DNA from: a virus
Virus record (IMG/VR): IMGVR_UViG_3300029955_000008
Location: 1-64,000 of that record
DNA length: 64,000 nt
Reading direction: 5' to 3' (one strand)
This document shows positions 24,276 to 31,997 of this stretch, piece by piece (position 1 is the first letter of the stretch; each line of letters opens with the position of its first letter). A program made the translations under genes and the position numbers. The notes under the pieces were generated by a model. The model saw nothing but the letters and a program-made list of their open reading frames with translations, did not search any database and had not been told where the DNA came from.

Positions 24276-25390
24276 GAGATGAAATAGAAAGAATTGCTAA
24301 AATTAAAAAGGAAAGAAATATGAAAATTAATAACGGACGAAATAGTGCAAGTAGTAATTTTACCCAAGCAAAAACGGTTAAGCTGAAGGACGGCGACCAA
24401 ATCTATCGCATTTTGCCAGCAATTGGCGATCTCGCAGATGCCAATATTTGGCACGTATTTTATGGCGTTCATTGGGGCTATAAGACTACGGATGGTAAAA
24501 AGAAGCCCTTCGCCAGTCCCGAGAAGAAGGACCATAAGGTCAAACCTGCGGTTGTTGTAATTCCTGATGCAGCCAAAGATCGTTTGAATATGCTCAAGGG
24601 CAAGCTCGAAGAAGCTAAGAAAAGCGGGAACCAAGCTATTATTAATAAGCTCCAACCGTTGGTTGGTTTTGGAAAAGACACTGTTTATAATCTGGATAGC
24701 AATCATCACATGAATGCCATCGATGCCAGCGGCAACATTGTGGTTCTTAAGATTAAACATAAATGCTTCGTTCAATTGGAAGCCTTAATCAAGAAGCTCG
24801 AAGCCAGCGGAACCTATCCCCTCAGTCTCGATGATGGCCGATACTTCGTGTTTACTCGTACCGGCATGGGTAACGATACCGGATTTGCGGTGAACGTGCT
24901 TCAAGAAGACGTCGAAGTCCAGGGTTATGGTAAGATGAAGCGCGACGTAAGTCATGTTGTTACTCACGAAATCATTAGCCGCTTAAGTAAAGAAGCTGGT
25001 AAGCTCGACCAACTGTTCGTAAAACCTACCGCTGACCAAGTCGCACGTATCGTGGAAACCTCGAATCTTGATACCGGCGTTTCTCCTTACATGGACGAAT
25101 TGTTCTCTAAGGCCGCTCCCGCAGCTGCCGACAACAGCGAAGGCAATGACGACGGAGACTATGTTCCCGAAAAAGCTCCTGTACCGGTTGCTGCGGCACC
25201 AGCACCAGCTCCGGTAATTACGCCGGTATCGGCTCCTGTGGCTGCCGCTCCCCAGGCTACTGTGAGCCCGATTAAACCGGCTCCAGCAGCAGTTAAACTA
25301 GGGGTTGTCTTACCAAAGACCAACAAGGTCTCTATTGAAGACATGAGCCAGGAAGATTTCTTGGCCGGACTTGAAAACGGAACTTTGTAA
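24272..25390 (+). CDS. gp32-like single-stranded DNA-binding protein
   Basis: A 372-residue protein resembling T4 gp32-type SSBs. A basic N-terminus precedes a DNA-binding core with the pattern LKDGDQIYRILPAIG and WHVFYGVHWGYK. A helical arm and further strands follow (LIKKLEASGTYPLSLDDGRY). The end is a long Pro/Ala linker (about 285-345) and an acidic tip (SIEDMSQEDFLAGLENGTL) of the kind that recruits partner proteins. ATG 24272 overlaps the upstream stop as ATGA and coincides with the predicted transcription start. ATG 24320 has AAGGAAAG upstream and is the alternative. Functional partners nearby are the UvsX-like and helicase genes. Confidence 0.7.
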   Translation: MRDEIERIAKIKKERNMKINNGRNSASSNFTQAKTVKLKDGDQIYRILPAIGDLADANIWHVFYGVHWGYKTTDGKKKPFASPEKKDHKVKPAVVVIPDAAKDRLNMLKGKLEEAKKSGNQAIINKLQPLVGFGKDTVYNLDSNHHMNAIDASGNIVVLKIKHKCFVQLEALIKKLEASGTYPLSLDDGRYFVFTRTGMGNDTGFAVNVLQEDVEVQGYGKMKRDVSHVVTHEIISRLSKEAGKLDQLFVKPTADQVARIVETSNLDTGVSPYMDELFSKAAPAAADNSEGNDDGDYVPEKAPVPVAAAPAPAPVITPVSAPVAAAPQATVSPIKPAPAAVKLGVVLPKTNKVSIEDMSQEDFLAGLENGTL

Positions 25391-25421
25391 TAGTTAATGG
25401 GGTCACGAGTAGGCAGTTTAA

Positions 25422-25538
25422 ATGGGGTTTTACCGTCCAGCGGGTAGTGAATTGTACAATAGCGAACCCGGTAGCCAATGGTGTCCCGGCCCACAATTTA
25501 AGGTAAAAAATGGTGTCCCGGCCCACAATTTAAGGTAA
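25422..25538 (+). CDS. Possible 38-residue leader peptide gene
   Basis: A short open frame starting MGFYRPAGSELYNSEPG lies in the 151-base gap between the SSB and UvsY-like genes, with AGG 8 bases upstream of the ATG. The 32-base tandem duplication at 25478-25541 changes its last codons. With only one repeat copy it would read on past the next start codon. It may be a real small protein, a leader peptide, or chance. Confidence 0.3.
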   Translation: MGFYRPAGSELYNSEPGSQWCPGPQFKVKNGVPAHNLR

Positions 25539-25541
25539 AAA
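25478..25541 (+). repeat. Tandem 32-base duplication with mini-ORFs
   Basis: Two exact copies of a 32-base unit (25478-25509 and 25510-25541) end directly at the ATG of the next gene. Each begins with ATG and encodes the seven-residue peptide MVSRPTI, then a stop. Each ends with TAAGG and an A-run that can serve as the ribosome-binding site of the next ATG. The result is three evenly spaced start sites. Confidence 0.9.
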
Positions 25542-26066
25542 ATGAGCGACTTAGTAACAAATGAACAAGCGATAGTGCTCCCAGCCTTTGGTAAAACACC
25601 CCAGCTGAGACTAGAGATGTCGGTTATAAGGGAAGCAGAACGACGGCTAATCGAAGCTAAAACAGTGTCTCCGGTGACTTACGCTGATTTGAGTCATACC
25701 TACAATGAAAGCTATCGCGTGCTTAAACAACACCTGTCCAGTTTAGGTTTCCATCTGATGGCGACTGATAAAGCCCTTGAGGAAGCCAAGGCCGAAGTAA
25801 TCCTGGGAAGCTATGCGGAATTTCTTGTAGATAAACCCAAGAGTACGGGTAGTGCGGATCTCAGGAATGCTTTTCTTATCAAGGATCCCGCCTATAATGC
25901 TGCTTTGGACCGTATCAATCAACTCAAGGCGTTGATCTCCAACTTTGAGGGCAAGGTTAAAGTCTTAGAAAACGTGGTTTCTTATATGAAACAAGAGATG
26001 TACTTGGTCAGCAGGTCGGGATTAAGTGGTAAAAATTTACATGTAACGAGTGGAGAAGGAAATTGA
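25542..26066 (+). CDS. Possible UvsY-like recombination mediator
   Basis: A 174-residue helical protein between the SSB and UvsX-like genes. Its second half (YAEFL ... DLRNAFLIKDPAYNAALDRI ... LISNFEGKVKVLENVV) follows, loosely, the order of charged and hydrophobic residues in the C-terminal half of T4 UvsY, which loads UvsX onto gp32-coated DNA. The gene order SSB, mediator, recombinase also fits. The similarity is weak and by eye; length exceeds T4 UvsY (137). The start follows the duplicated leader at 25478. Confidence 0.4.
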   Translation: MSDLVTNEQAIVLPAFGKTPQLRLEMSVIREAERRLIEAKTVSPVTYADLSHTYNESYRVLKQHLSSLGFHLMATDKALEEAKAEVILGSYAEFLVDKPKSTGSADLRNAFLIKDPAYNAALDRINQLKALISNFEGKVKVLENVVSYMKQEMYLVSRSGLSGKNLHVTSGEGN

Positions 26067-26067
26067 A

Positions 26068-27117
26068 ATGGCTAATAAATGGTTAAAAGAATTAAGGGCT
26101 TACGACGATACCGTAAAATACGACTACGACAGTTTTGCGCCAGAAAATTGTCTTTACACACCAAGTCCTTATTTCAATTGGATCTTCGCTAATAAAGCAA
26201 ACGGCGCACCAAAGAACAGCTCCATTCTTTTCTTCTCCGAACCCAAGGCTGGTAAGTCTCTATCGATTTACGCTATTATCAAAGAAATGCAGGCTCGTGA
26301 CCCCGAAGGCATTAGTATCTATTTCAATACCGAGTGTCGTGGTCAGCTTCAGTTCGAAGCAATTCCTGGAATCGATCAAGACCGTTCTATTATTTACGAC
26401 ACCAATCAAGCTACGGAGATCTTCGATCGTATAGAAAACGATATCAAAGCCATGGTACAGGACGGCATGCCACTCAGAATTATCGCCATCGATTCCTTGA
26501 ATGGTATTATGGGGACCAAGCGCGGCGATACAGACTCTGTAGCCAATCATTTGATGGGTGATCAAGCGCTTACGCTTAAGAATGGTCTAAGTAAGCTAAT
26601 CCCTTTCTGTAAGCGCAATGGTATTCTTCTTATTGGGACTGCGCAAATGGCTGCCAATCTAGATGCGGGCTCCTACGGACCCAAGGAAAAAATGAGCGCG
26701 TCGTGGTATACCAAACATGCTTTTGAGTACTATATTTCCTTGAAACGCGCAGGCGCCGCAGAAGATAAACAGGATATCGCCGGTAAGACTTTCGAAGAAG
26801 ACGAATTTAAAGATGCCCGTGGAAACAAACTTCTAAACGCCCACAAAGTATATGTCAAAATGGAGCAATCCTCGATCGGGCAAGCCGGTCGGGCAGGTGT
26901 TTTTACTTTGAGTTACGACCAGGGAATCATCAATCAAAACGAAGAAATTTTCTGGCTTGGCAAAAATCTAGGTATTATTACAACTCCAAATAACAGAACC
27001 TACACTTTCGCCGGACAATCATTCAATGGTAAAAAGGAATGCGCTAATGCTATCAAGGATGACCCCAAACTTGCTGCCGCTATCTTAGAAGAAGTTCGTA
27101 GGCTCGACAATAAGTGA
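26068..27117 (+). CDS. uvsX: UvsX/RecA-like recombinase
   Basis: A 349-residue RecA-fold ATPase, the strand-exchange protein. Walker A is SEPKAGKS (57-64), a variant of the RecA consensus; Walker B ends at D142 (IIAIDS). IGTAQMAAN-type motif III and the RecA-like core follow. The length is close to T4 UvsX (391). ATG 26068 has GAAGGAA upstream and follows the previous stop by one base; the in-frame GTG at 26050 lies inside the upstream gene. Its partners are probably the gp32-like SSB, the candidate UvsY, and the gp46/47 and UvsW-like proteins. Confidence 0.85.
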   Translation: MANKWLKELRAYDDTVKYDYDSFAPENCLYTPSPYFNWIFANKANGAPKNSSILFFSEPKAGKSLSIYAIIKEMQARDPEGISIYFNTECRGQLQFEAIPGIDQDRSIIYDTNQATEIFDRIENDIKAMVQDGMPLRIIAIDSLNGIMGTKRGDTDSVANHLMGDQALTLKNGLSKLIPFCKRNGILLIGTAQMAANLDAGSYGPKEKMSASWYTKHAFEYYISLKRAGAAEDKQDIAGKTFEEDEFKDARGNKLLNAHKVYVKMEQSSIGQAGRAGVFTLSYDQGIINQNEEIFWLGKNLGIITTPNNRTYTFAGQSFNGKKECANAIKDDPKLAAAILEEVRRLDNK

Positions 27118-27131
27118 TACCAAAGGCACAA

Positions 27132-28019
27132 ATGAAATTACCCGACATTCATAAGCGGATTTCGCATAAAAACGAGTTCGAACTCTGTTTTCTTAGACAT
27201 CAATACCTGCGTCGTATAAAGCATAACGCCACCAGAGAGGAAATGGAGCCATATCTTAAGATCGTCGATAACTTCGGGAAGAACACTTATTATACTTACA
27301 AAAATCTATTTCTTTTGGTTGGCATGGACTTCGAAGACGTACTCAACATTACCCAGGTATATCTCGCCACTTATATTGGATTATTCGCCTTAGAAAGAAA
27401 TCCGGATAAGCTCAGAGAATTTAAAGCGGCTTTCAAAAATCGAAACAGTATTCGTTGCTCAAAAGAAAATATTTTGGATAAGAATAAGGCAAACTTCACC
27501 TGCTTCCTTAAGCAACGCCTGCAAGACTTGGTCCGCGTCTGCCGTCAAAAAGCCAAGAATATTAAGGGGATTGTCGCCGAAGAATTTTTGGTCTTTACGG
27601 GAACCAAAGCCCCTCCAGTTGACATCGAAGAGCTGTTGGAAAGCCACGACAGGTACGGCTATCGCCCACTGGACACCAACGTGTTCAAAACCATTAAGAA
27701 GAAAATTATGGGCCAGGAAGGTCCGGTATACACATTTAATAAAAACTGGTATGTTTGTGTGCCAATTCGAAAAAAGGCCTTGACCTTAACCGACTTCGTG
27801 TGTAATAATTATGATCCAAGGGAGAACCTTTGCAACATGACACCCGAAGAGTACCTGGACGTAAAAGATGAAGCCGTGCGGTCTCGCGAATTCCAAGAGT
27901 CTTCCGCAGAAGATAAAGCCGAAGTCATCAGAACGTTTTTAGTTAAAAACGAAGAAAATCCAGAGTTTGAAGAAGAAGTTCGGATTGCTCAAAAGTTTCT
28001 CAAGAATTTAGGGGTTTAG
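27132..28019 (+). CDS. Hypothetical protein, possibly sigma-like
   Basis: A 295-residue protein. Its central part (about 50-145) has a pattern faintly like sigma-factor region 2 or T4 gp55: an acidic-hydrophobic helix (DFEDVLNITQVYLATYIGLF), a loop, then an aromatic and basic helix (FTCFLKQRLQDLVRVCRQKAK). The match is weak. ATG 27132 has AAAGG 5 bases upstream and is preferred over GTG 27114, which overlaps the UvsX-like stop. The C-terminus is strongly acidic. A replication accessory role is equally possible from position. Confidence 0.45.
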   Translation: MKLPDIHKRISHKNEFELCFLRHQYLRRIKHNATREEMEPYLKIVDNFGKNTYYTYKNLFLLVGMDFEDVLNITQVYLATYIGLFALERNPDKLREFKAAFKNRNSIRCSKENILDKNKANFTCFLKQRLQDLVRVCRQKAKNIKGIVAEEFLVFTGTKAPPVDIEELLESHDRYGYRPLDTNVFKTIKKKIMGQEGPVYTFNKNWYVCVPIRKKALTLTDFVCNNYDPRENLCNMTPEEYLDVKDEAVRSREFQESSAEDKAEVIRTFLVKNEENPEFEEEVRIAQKFLKNLGV

Positions 28020-28601
28020 ATGGAAGCCAATGTAAGTTTCGAAGAAGTCGTCCGTGCATGGCTACTTGAGTACGACGACCGCTTGCCAAATGACAAAAAA
28101 GATCGTATAGAAGCGTTTATAGTGCTTTTGGGCAACCTTGCCGAGTACGGTTTTAAAAAAGAAGACATCACTAATACCAGAAAAGAAAAGATCGTTCGCA
28201 GCTGTGTCAATCCCAATCACCATAAGAGCAAATTGAAGATATGGGTTTCCATGGTAGTCCAGGCTTTTGAAGCCGCAGTCCTTATTTACTACGGCACGGT
28301 TAAGATCAAAAAAGACGTCGTGACCCCAGAAATGGCAGCTAAGATCGACTCCATCGGTCAGAAAGCCGAAGAAGGTAGGGAACTTAGAAGCCCTTCAGCT
28401 AGTCACGACGACAACCACGACCCCGACGCTCCCTTAAACCTAGAAGGCGATCCTATTGACATCGACATAGCCGTAAGACAGGCTGTTAGGAATCCCGGAG
28501 ACGCGCCGGAATTTGAGATCACCGACGCCATGCTAGACGGGATGGACGGTCCTGAGATCGTCTGGGACGCTGATTTTAACAAGAAACTGGGCATCGAATG
28601 A
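28020..28601 (+). CDS. Hypothetical protein upstream of the helicase
   Basis: A 193-residue protein starting directly after the previous stop. Residues 1-95 are helical. The second half is acidic and rich in Asp and Pro, probably disordered. It overlaps the helicase gene by ATGA. A helicase-loader role (as T4 gp59 has) is suggested only by position; no gp59 motif is visible. Confidence 0.55.
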   Translation: MEANVSFEEVVRAWLLEYDDRLPNDKKDRIEAFIVLLGNLAEYGFKKEDITNTRKEKIVRSCVNPNHHKSKLKIWVSMVVQAFEAAVLIYYGTVKIKKDVVTPEMAAKIDSIGQKAEEGRELRSPSASHDDNHDPDAPLNLEGDPIDIDIAVRQAVRNPGDAPEFEITDAMLDGMDGPEIVWDADFNKKLGIE

Positions 28602-29752
28602 GCGAAGCCGTTAAAAAGTTCCAAGAAGCGCTGGAAAAAGATCAAGCGTATGAAAAGGAACTCAATAAAAAGAAAAAAGAAGTCCAAGAAAAGCGACTTC
28701 TGGTGGATGAGTTCAAGCTCACCAATGAATTGGAGCGCATTACTCAAAACAAATCCGACATGGCTAAAGCTAAGAATGTCAACGTCGGTATTATGAGTGA
28801 AGAAGAAATCGCTGACACGCAGGCCAAAAATAGAGCCTATTTAGAGGGCGCTAAAAACGGCATGTTATTTTTAAATGAAAGTTTTAGGAAGTACATCCCG
28901 CTATGGGCTGGTAATATCGTTTTAATCGGTGCCAGAACCGGTTCTGGTAAGAGTAGTGCGGCTGCTAATCTGATCCTAACAACTATGACGCAAAAGCATC
29001 CGGAAACCGGAGAGAATCGTAAAATATTAACTATTAGCTGTGAAGAAACCCCTCTACAAGTCTATAACCGTCTAACCTGTTTGGTTAAGGGCTACGACTA
29101 CAGCGATCAAGACACCTATACCGATCAGCAAAAACAGGATCTTGTGGATTTCAGTGGTAAATGGCCAAGGCTCGGTATCAGCGTCATCGGAGAGGATGGT
29201 AGAGGTCGTACCGACAGCGTGGAAGGTATTCGTAGTATTTTTGAAGCTCTGGTCTCTAGCGGAACCCAATACGATTTAATTATCATCGACTACATTCAGA
29301 AAATCATCAATAGTAAAAGCAATCCCAGCGCAAAACCTTACGATGTCCTTAAAGAAGTGATGAGCGTTCTTGACCATTACAAAAACATATATCCGGCTTG
29401 TATAGTTGTGATGAGTCAGCTGAGTTCTCAGAAATCCGGCGATCCCGAAAACGAACTAGATTTTCAAGACCGCCTGAGAGGATCCAGAGATATTATCACA
29501 CCGTGTACAGTGGCCATGGAAATGGTTCCCGACTTTCAAAAACTCAAGACTCGTTGGCATATCAGAAAAAACAGATATAAGGGTAGTGTTGTTGGCGGTT
29601 ACATTGATACCGCCTACGATAAAGGCCGTTTTAAGCCCCTAACCCCAGCATGGGAAAAGATGGTGGCTGAGAGAAATGAAGCCAAAGAACGTGCCGATAG
29701 TGTTGGTAAATACGAAAACAAAAAGGGAGATGAAAATGGACAGAAAAACTAG
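28598..29752 (+). CDS. Replicative DNA helicase (gp41/DnaB-like)
   Basis: A 384-residue RecA-fold hexameric helicase. After a charged N-terminal helical region come Walker A GARTGSGKS (111-119), a CEET segment near 149 carrying the catalytic Glu, Walker B IIIDYIQ (about 227-233), MSQLS (about 270) and RLRGSRD (about 292-298), the arginine-finger region. The N-terminal domain is shorter than in bacterial DnaB; the overall length is nearer T4 gp41 (475) than DnaB. It lies two genes upstream of the primase, as expected for a primosome. Confidence 0.88.
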   Translation: MSEAVKKFQEALEKDQAYEKELNKKKKEVQEKRLLVDEFKLTNELERITQNKSDMAKAKNVNVGIMSEEEIADTQAKNRAYLEGAKNGMLFLNESFRKYIPLWAGNIVLIGARTGSGKSSAAANLILTTMTQKHPETGENRKILTISCEETPLQVYNRLTCLVKGYDYSDQDTYTDQQKQDLVDFSGKWPRLGISVIGEDGRGRTDSVEGIRSIFEALVSSGTQYDLIIIDYIQKIINSKSNPSAKPYDVLKEVMSVLDHYKNIYPACIVVMSQLSSQKSGDPENELDFQDRLRGSRDIITPCTVAMEMVPDFQKLKTRWHIRKNRYKGSVVGGYIDTAYDKGRFKPLTPAWEKMVAERNEAKERADSVGKYENKKGDENGQKN

Positions 29753-30110
29753 GGAAGAATTGAGTCAGTTGTCAACGCAGGTATTTGGTAGCAGTTCGAA
29801 ATGGCAGAAATTTGTCGAAGACGGCGAAATGGTGCCAGTTATGGAAACCGTCAAAGTTTTAGACGGCGCCACCAAGGAAACCAAAGAAGAACAACGCCAG
29901 GTCATGCACATGGGCAAGAATGGTGCCGAAGTACCAAAATTTGAGATCAAACACTACACCGCTGAAACCATTCGAGAACGGATGATTACGATTAAGACCC
30001 AAAAAAAACAGGTCCAGGCTCTGATTGAGAAATTACAAAAAGAAGAAGCTGATAAGAAAGCCGCTATCGAAGCCGTAACCGCTCAATCCGGCAGTGCAAA
30101 TATCGCTTGA
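29736..30110 (+). CDS. Hypothetical protein
   Basis: A 124-residue charged, mostly helical protein with a coiled-coil-like C-terminal third. A longer reading from 29676 overlaps the helicase gene by 77 bases; ATG 29736 has AGGGAG 6 bases upstream, so I choose it. The stop overlaps the promoter of the primase gene. It lies between helicase and primase and might bridge them. Function unknown. Confidence 0.55.
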   Translation: MDRKTREELSQLSTQVFGSSSKWQKFVEDGEMVPVMETVKVLDGATKETKEEQRQVMHMGKNGAEVPKFEIKHYTAETIRERMITIKTQKKQVQALIEKLQKEEADKKAAIEAVTAQSGSANIA

Positions 30111-30135
30111 CTTTTACATACAGTGGGTTTAGGAT
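30107..30135 (+). promoter_or_regulatory. Sigma70-type promoter, leaderless
   Basis: TTGACT (30107-30112), a 17-base spacer and TAGGAT (30130-30135). The predicted start point is 30142, exactly the A of the primase start codon. The -35 overlaps the stop codon of the upstream gene. Confidence 0.65.
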
Positions 30136-30141
30136 GGGATT

Positions 30142-31002
30142 ATGAAGGATTTGAAATCCCTCCTAGTACTACTATTTAACGAAGGCGAAGAATGTTGTCC
30201 GGCTCCAGGACCTCAAGCGTACCATTCAATTACTTTGCCAACTATGTTGTCAGGCGAATTCACATTGGTTAGTAATAATCCCAATGTTCCCATAAAAATA
30301 GTTGGGTCTGAAACCCTTACTCACTTGGCCATCAACCCCGTCAAAGGACCTAGAAACGATGACAACGTAACCGCATACCGTACTTTTATGTGGGAAATCG
30401 ATGTCGGCAAACTCAGCGCTCAACTAGAATACTTTAAGAAAATAGGTATGCCCTATAGTGCTGCCATTTATAGTGGTGGCAAATCTATACATTTCTTAAC
30501 AGTTCTGGACCAAGACATAGATAAGAAGAGTTACCACTATTTTTACGCTTGGGCTCTTAAGGTGTTGACATTATGTGACGATAGCTGCAAGAATCCAACC
30601 AGGTGTGTTAGGATTCCCGGAGCCATCAGGCCGGATACGGGTAAGAAGCAGAGATTGGTAGAACTACATGGTAGGGTTAGATTTGAGGATTTCCAAACTT
30701 GGTTTGAAGCTCACGAGGATTCTAGACCCCAGATCCGTGAGAAAAGAAAAAGCTTGACAGGCGATGGGGACTATGATAAGTTATCAGGGTGGGCGAAAAA
30801 GCAGTTAAAAGATGGAATCGATTTTAGTAAAGGTAGGAATAGAACATGGTTCGCTCTGTTTGTAGATCTGGCTCAGAGCGGTTATACTGAGGAAGAAGCG
30901 GAAGGGATTTTGCGACCCTACTATCAGGAAGAACACGATTTTAAGGAACGCGAGTGGCTGGCCTGTATAAAGAGTGGTTTTAAATACGCGGAAGGAAAAT
31001 GA
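30142..31002 (+). CDS. Archaeo-eukaryotic-type primase
   Basis: A 286-residue protein with the layout of small AEP/prim-pol primases. Acidic motif I is WEID (84-87), motif II SGGKSIH (111-117), then a CVRIPGAIRPDTGKKQ segment (155-170) typical of the nucleotide-binding part of the fold. The C-terminal 80 residues resemble a PriCT-like helical domain. It would make RNA or DNA primers for the DnaE-like polymerase. T4 uses a TOPRIM primase (gp61), so this is a different type. The predicted transcript starts at the ATG, so translation is probably leaderless. Confidence 0.72.
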   Translation: MKDLKSLLVLLFNEGEECCPAPGPQAYHSITLPTMLSGEFTLVSNNPNVPIKIVGSETLTHLAINPVKGPRNDDNVTAYRTFMWEIDVGKLSAQLEYFKKIGMPYSAAIYSGGKSIHFLTVLDQDIDKKSYHYFYAWALKVLTLCDDSCKNPTRCVRIPGAIRPDTGKKQRLVELHGRVRFEDFQTWFEAHEDSRPQIREKRKSLTGDGDYDKLSGWAKKQLKDGIDFSKGRNRTWFALFVDLAQSGYTEEEAEGILRPYYQEEHDFKEREWLACIKSGFKYAEGK

Positions 31003-31542
31003 ATGATAAGGGATAAAGAACTCGAAAGACTAATAAGTTACGCCAAGGGCTTAGGTCTTAAGGTTACTTTTTCCAATAAAGACTATGGAGCTTCCGCCCT
31101 TTGGTCTCTGGATAATTCTGAAATTACAATTTGTAAAAATAAAAATAAATCAAAAATAGAGACAATTCTTAGCATAATCCACGAGTTAGGACATTCTTTA
31201 CACAATACCCATGAGCAGAATCGAAAAATTGACACAAAACTAGAAGAGGCCTTGAACCATATCGAGGACGCCGAAGAATTTAATATAGAGTCTAAAAAGA
31301 GACAGCGCAAGATCAGTTTGGATTGCGAAATCGCGGGAACCAAATACTGGCATGTGATTTACAAAGACACAAATATGAATTTCCCTATTTGGAGACTCGA
31401 AGCCGCTATGGAATTTGATCTCTACCAATATGAGTATTTTTACGAAAACGATCGCTGGCCCTCTTTTAAAGAAAAGTCTAAAAAGAAAAAAGAGATCAAA
31501 AAAAAACACAGAGGTAGGCTAGTCAGGGTAAAGAAGGATTAA
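31003..31542 (+). CDS. Zincin metallopeptidase-like protein
   Basis: A 179-residue protein with HELGH (60-64), the HExxH motif of zincins, and a later WRLEAAMEFD segment (130-139) supplying a candidate third ligand (E133 or E137). This pairing resembles the ImmA/IrrE group, members of which cleave phage repressors. The last 30 residues are almost all Lys and Arg and could bind DNA. No signal peptide, so it acts in the cytoplasm. The start follows the primase stop directly, with GAAGGA upstream. Confidence 0.65.
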   Translation: MIRDKELERLISYAKGLGLKVTFSNKDYGASALWSLDNSEITICKNKNKSKIETILSIIHELGHSLHNTHEQNRKIDTKLEEALNHIEDAEEFNIESKKRQRKISLDCEIAGTKYWHVIYKDTNMNFPIWRLEAAMEFDLYQYEYFYENDRWPSFKEKSKKKKEIKKKHRGRLVRVKKD

Positions 31543-31997
31543 TGGATTTATCAGCCTATACCTTAATGCCTGAGCCTAACAGCACGTACCTCTACAACAC
31601 CCATACCATACCGGTCCAGGAACCCCTGAGCGGCTCTACGATGGGCCTAATGATGCTTCTATCTAGTCTACAGTACCAAGCCCCCTATGTTCCGAGTCAA
31701 TACCAGCAGGCGGCTAGTCAGGCAGGGAAGGCGGCCTTTATAGACGTAGGGGGACAAGCAACTCAAGATCAAGCCAATGCGGCTATAGGCAAGATGGGTA
31801 AACAAGCTTCAGATACGGCTTTAGGGATCGTCCATTCGATAGGGATCACCGATACAGAGCTTGGAGCTAGCTATATGGTCTATAAAGTCTTAAACGATCG
31901 TAAAATCGATCTGAGTATGATTAAAATAGGTGGGGTACGATTTAACTTGACATTGGATCCACAAGATGTTAGCGTCGGTCTTAACTATGGCTGGTGA
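31542..31997 (+). CDS. Hypothetical protein
   Basis: A 151-residue protein with a Ser-, Gln- and Ala-rich middle (about 45-90) and a compact end. It starts at the stop of the zincin gene (TAATG). The composition is more like a structural or secreted protein than an enzyme. The 3' end contains the promoter for the CYTH-domain gene. Function unknown. Confidence 0.55.
   Translation: MDLSAYTLMPEPNSTYLYNTHTIPVQEPLSGSTMGLMMLLSSLQYQAPYVPSQYQQAASQAGKAAFIDVGGQATQDQANAAIGKMGKQASDTALGIVHSIGITDTELGASYMVYKVLNDRKIDLSMIKIGGVRFNLTLDPQDVSVGLNYGW
31947..31975 (+). promoter_or_regulatory. Sigma70-type promoter, near-leaderless
   Basis: TTGACA (31947-31952), a 17-base spacer and TAGCGT (31970-31975), inside the 3' end of the upstream gene. 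The predicted start is about 31982, five bases before ATG 31987. No Shine-Dalgarno fits in that leader. Confidence 0.55.

Noticed and set aside
24002-24775. A 257-codon minus-strand open frame
   Set aside because: It lies opposite the SSB and 23496 genes, has no promoter or Shine-Dalgarno, and the plus-strand genes are coupled and recognisable.
30754-30782. TTGACA, 17 bases, TAAGTT inside the primase gene
   Set aside because: No start codon of a plausible gene follows; the GTG at the predicted start point gives only a very short frame.
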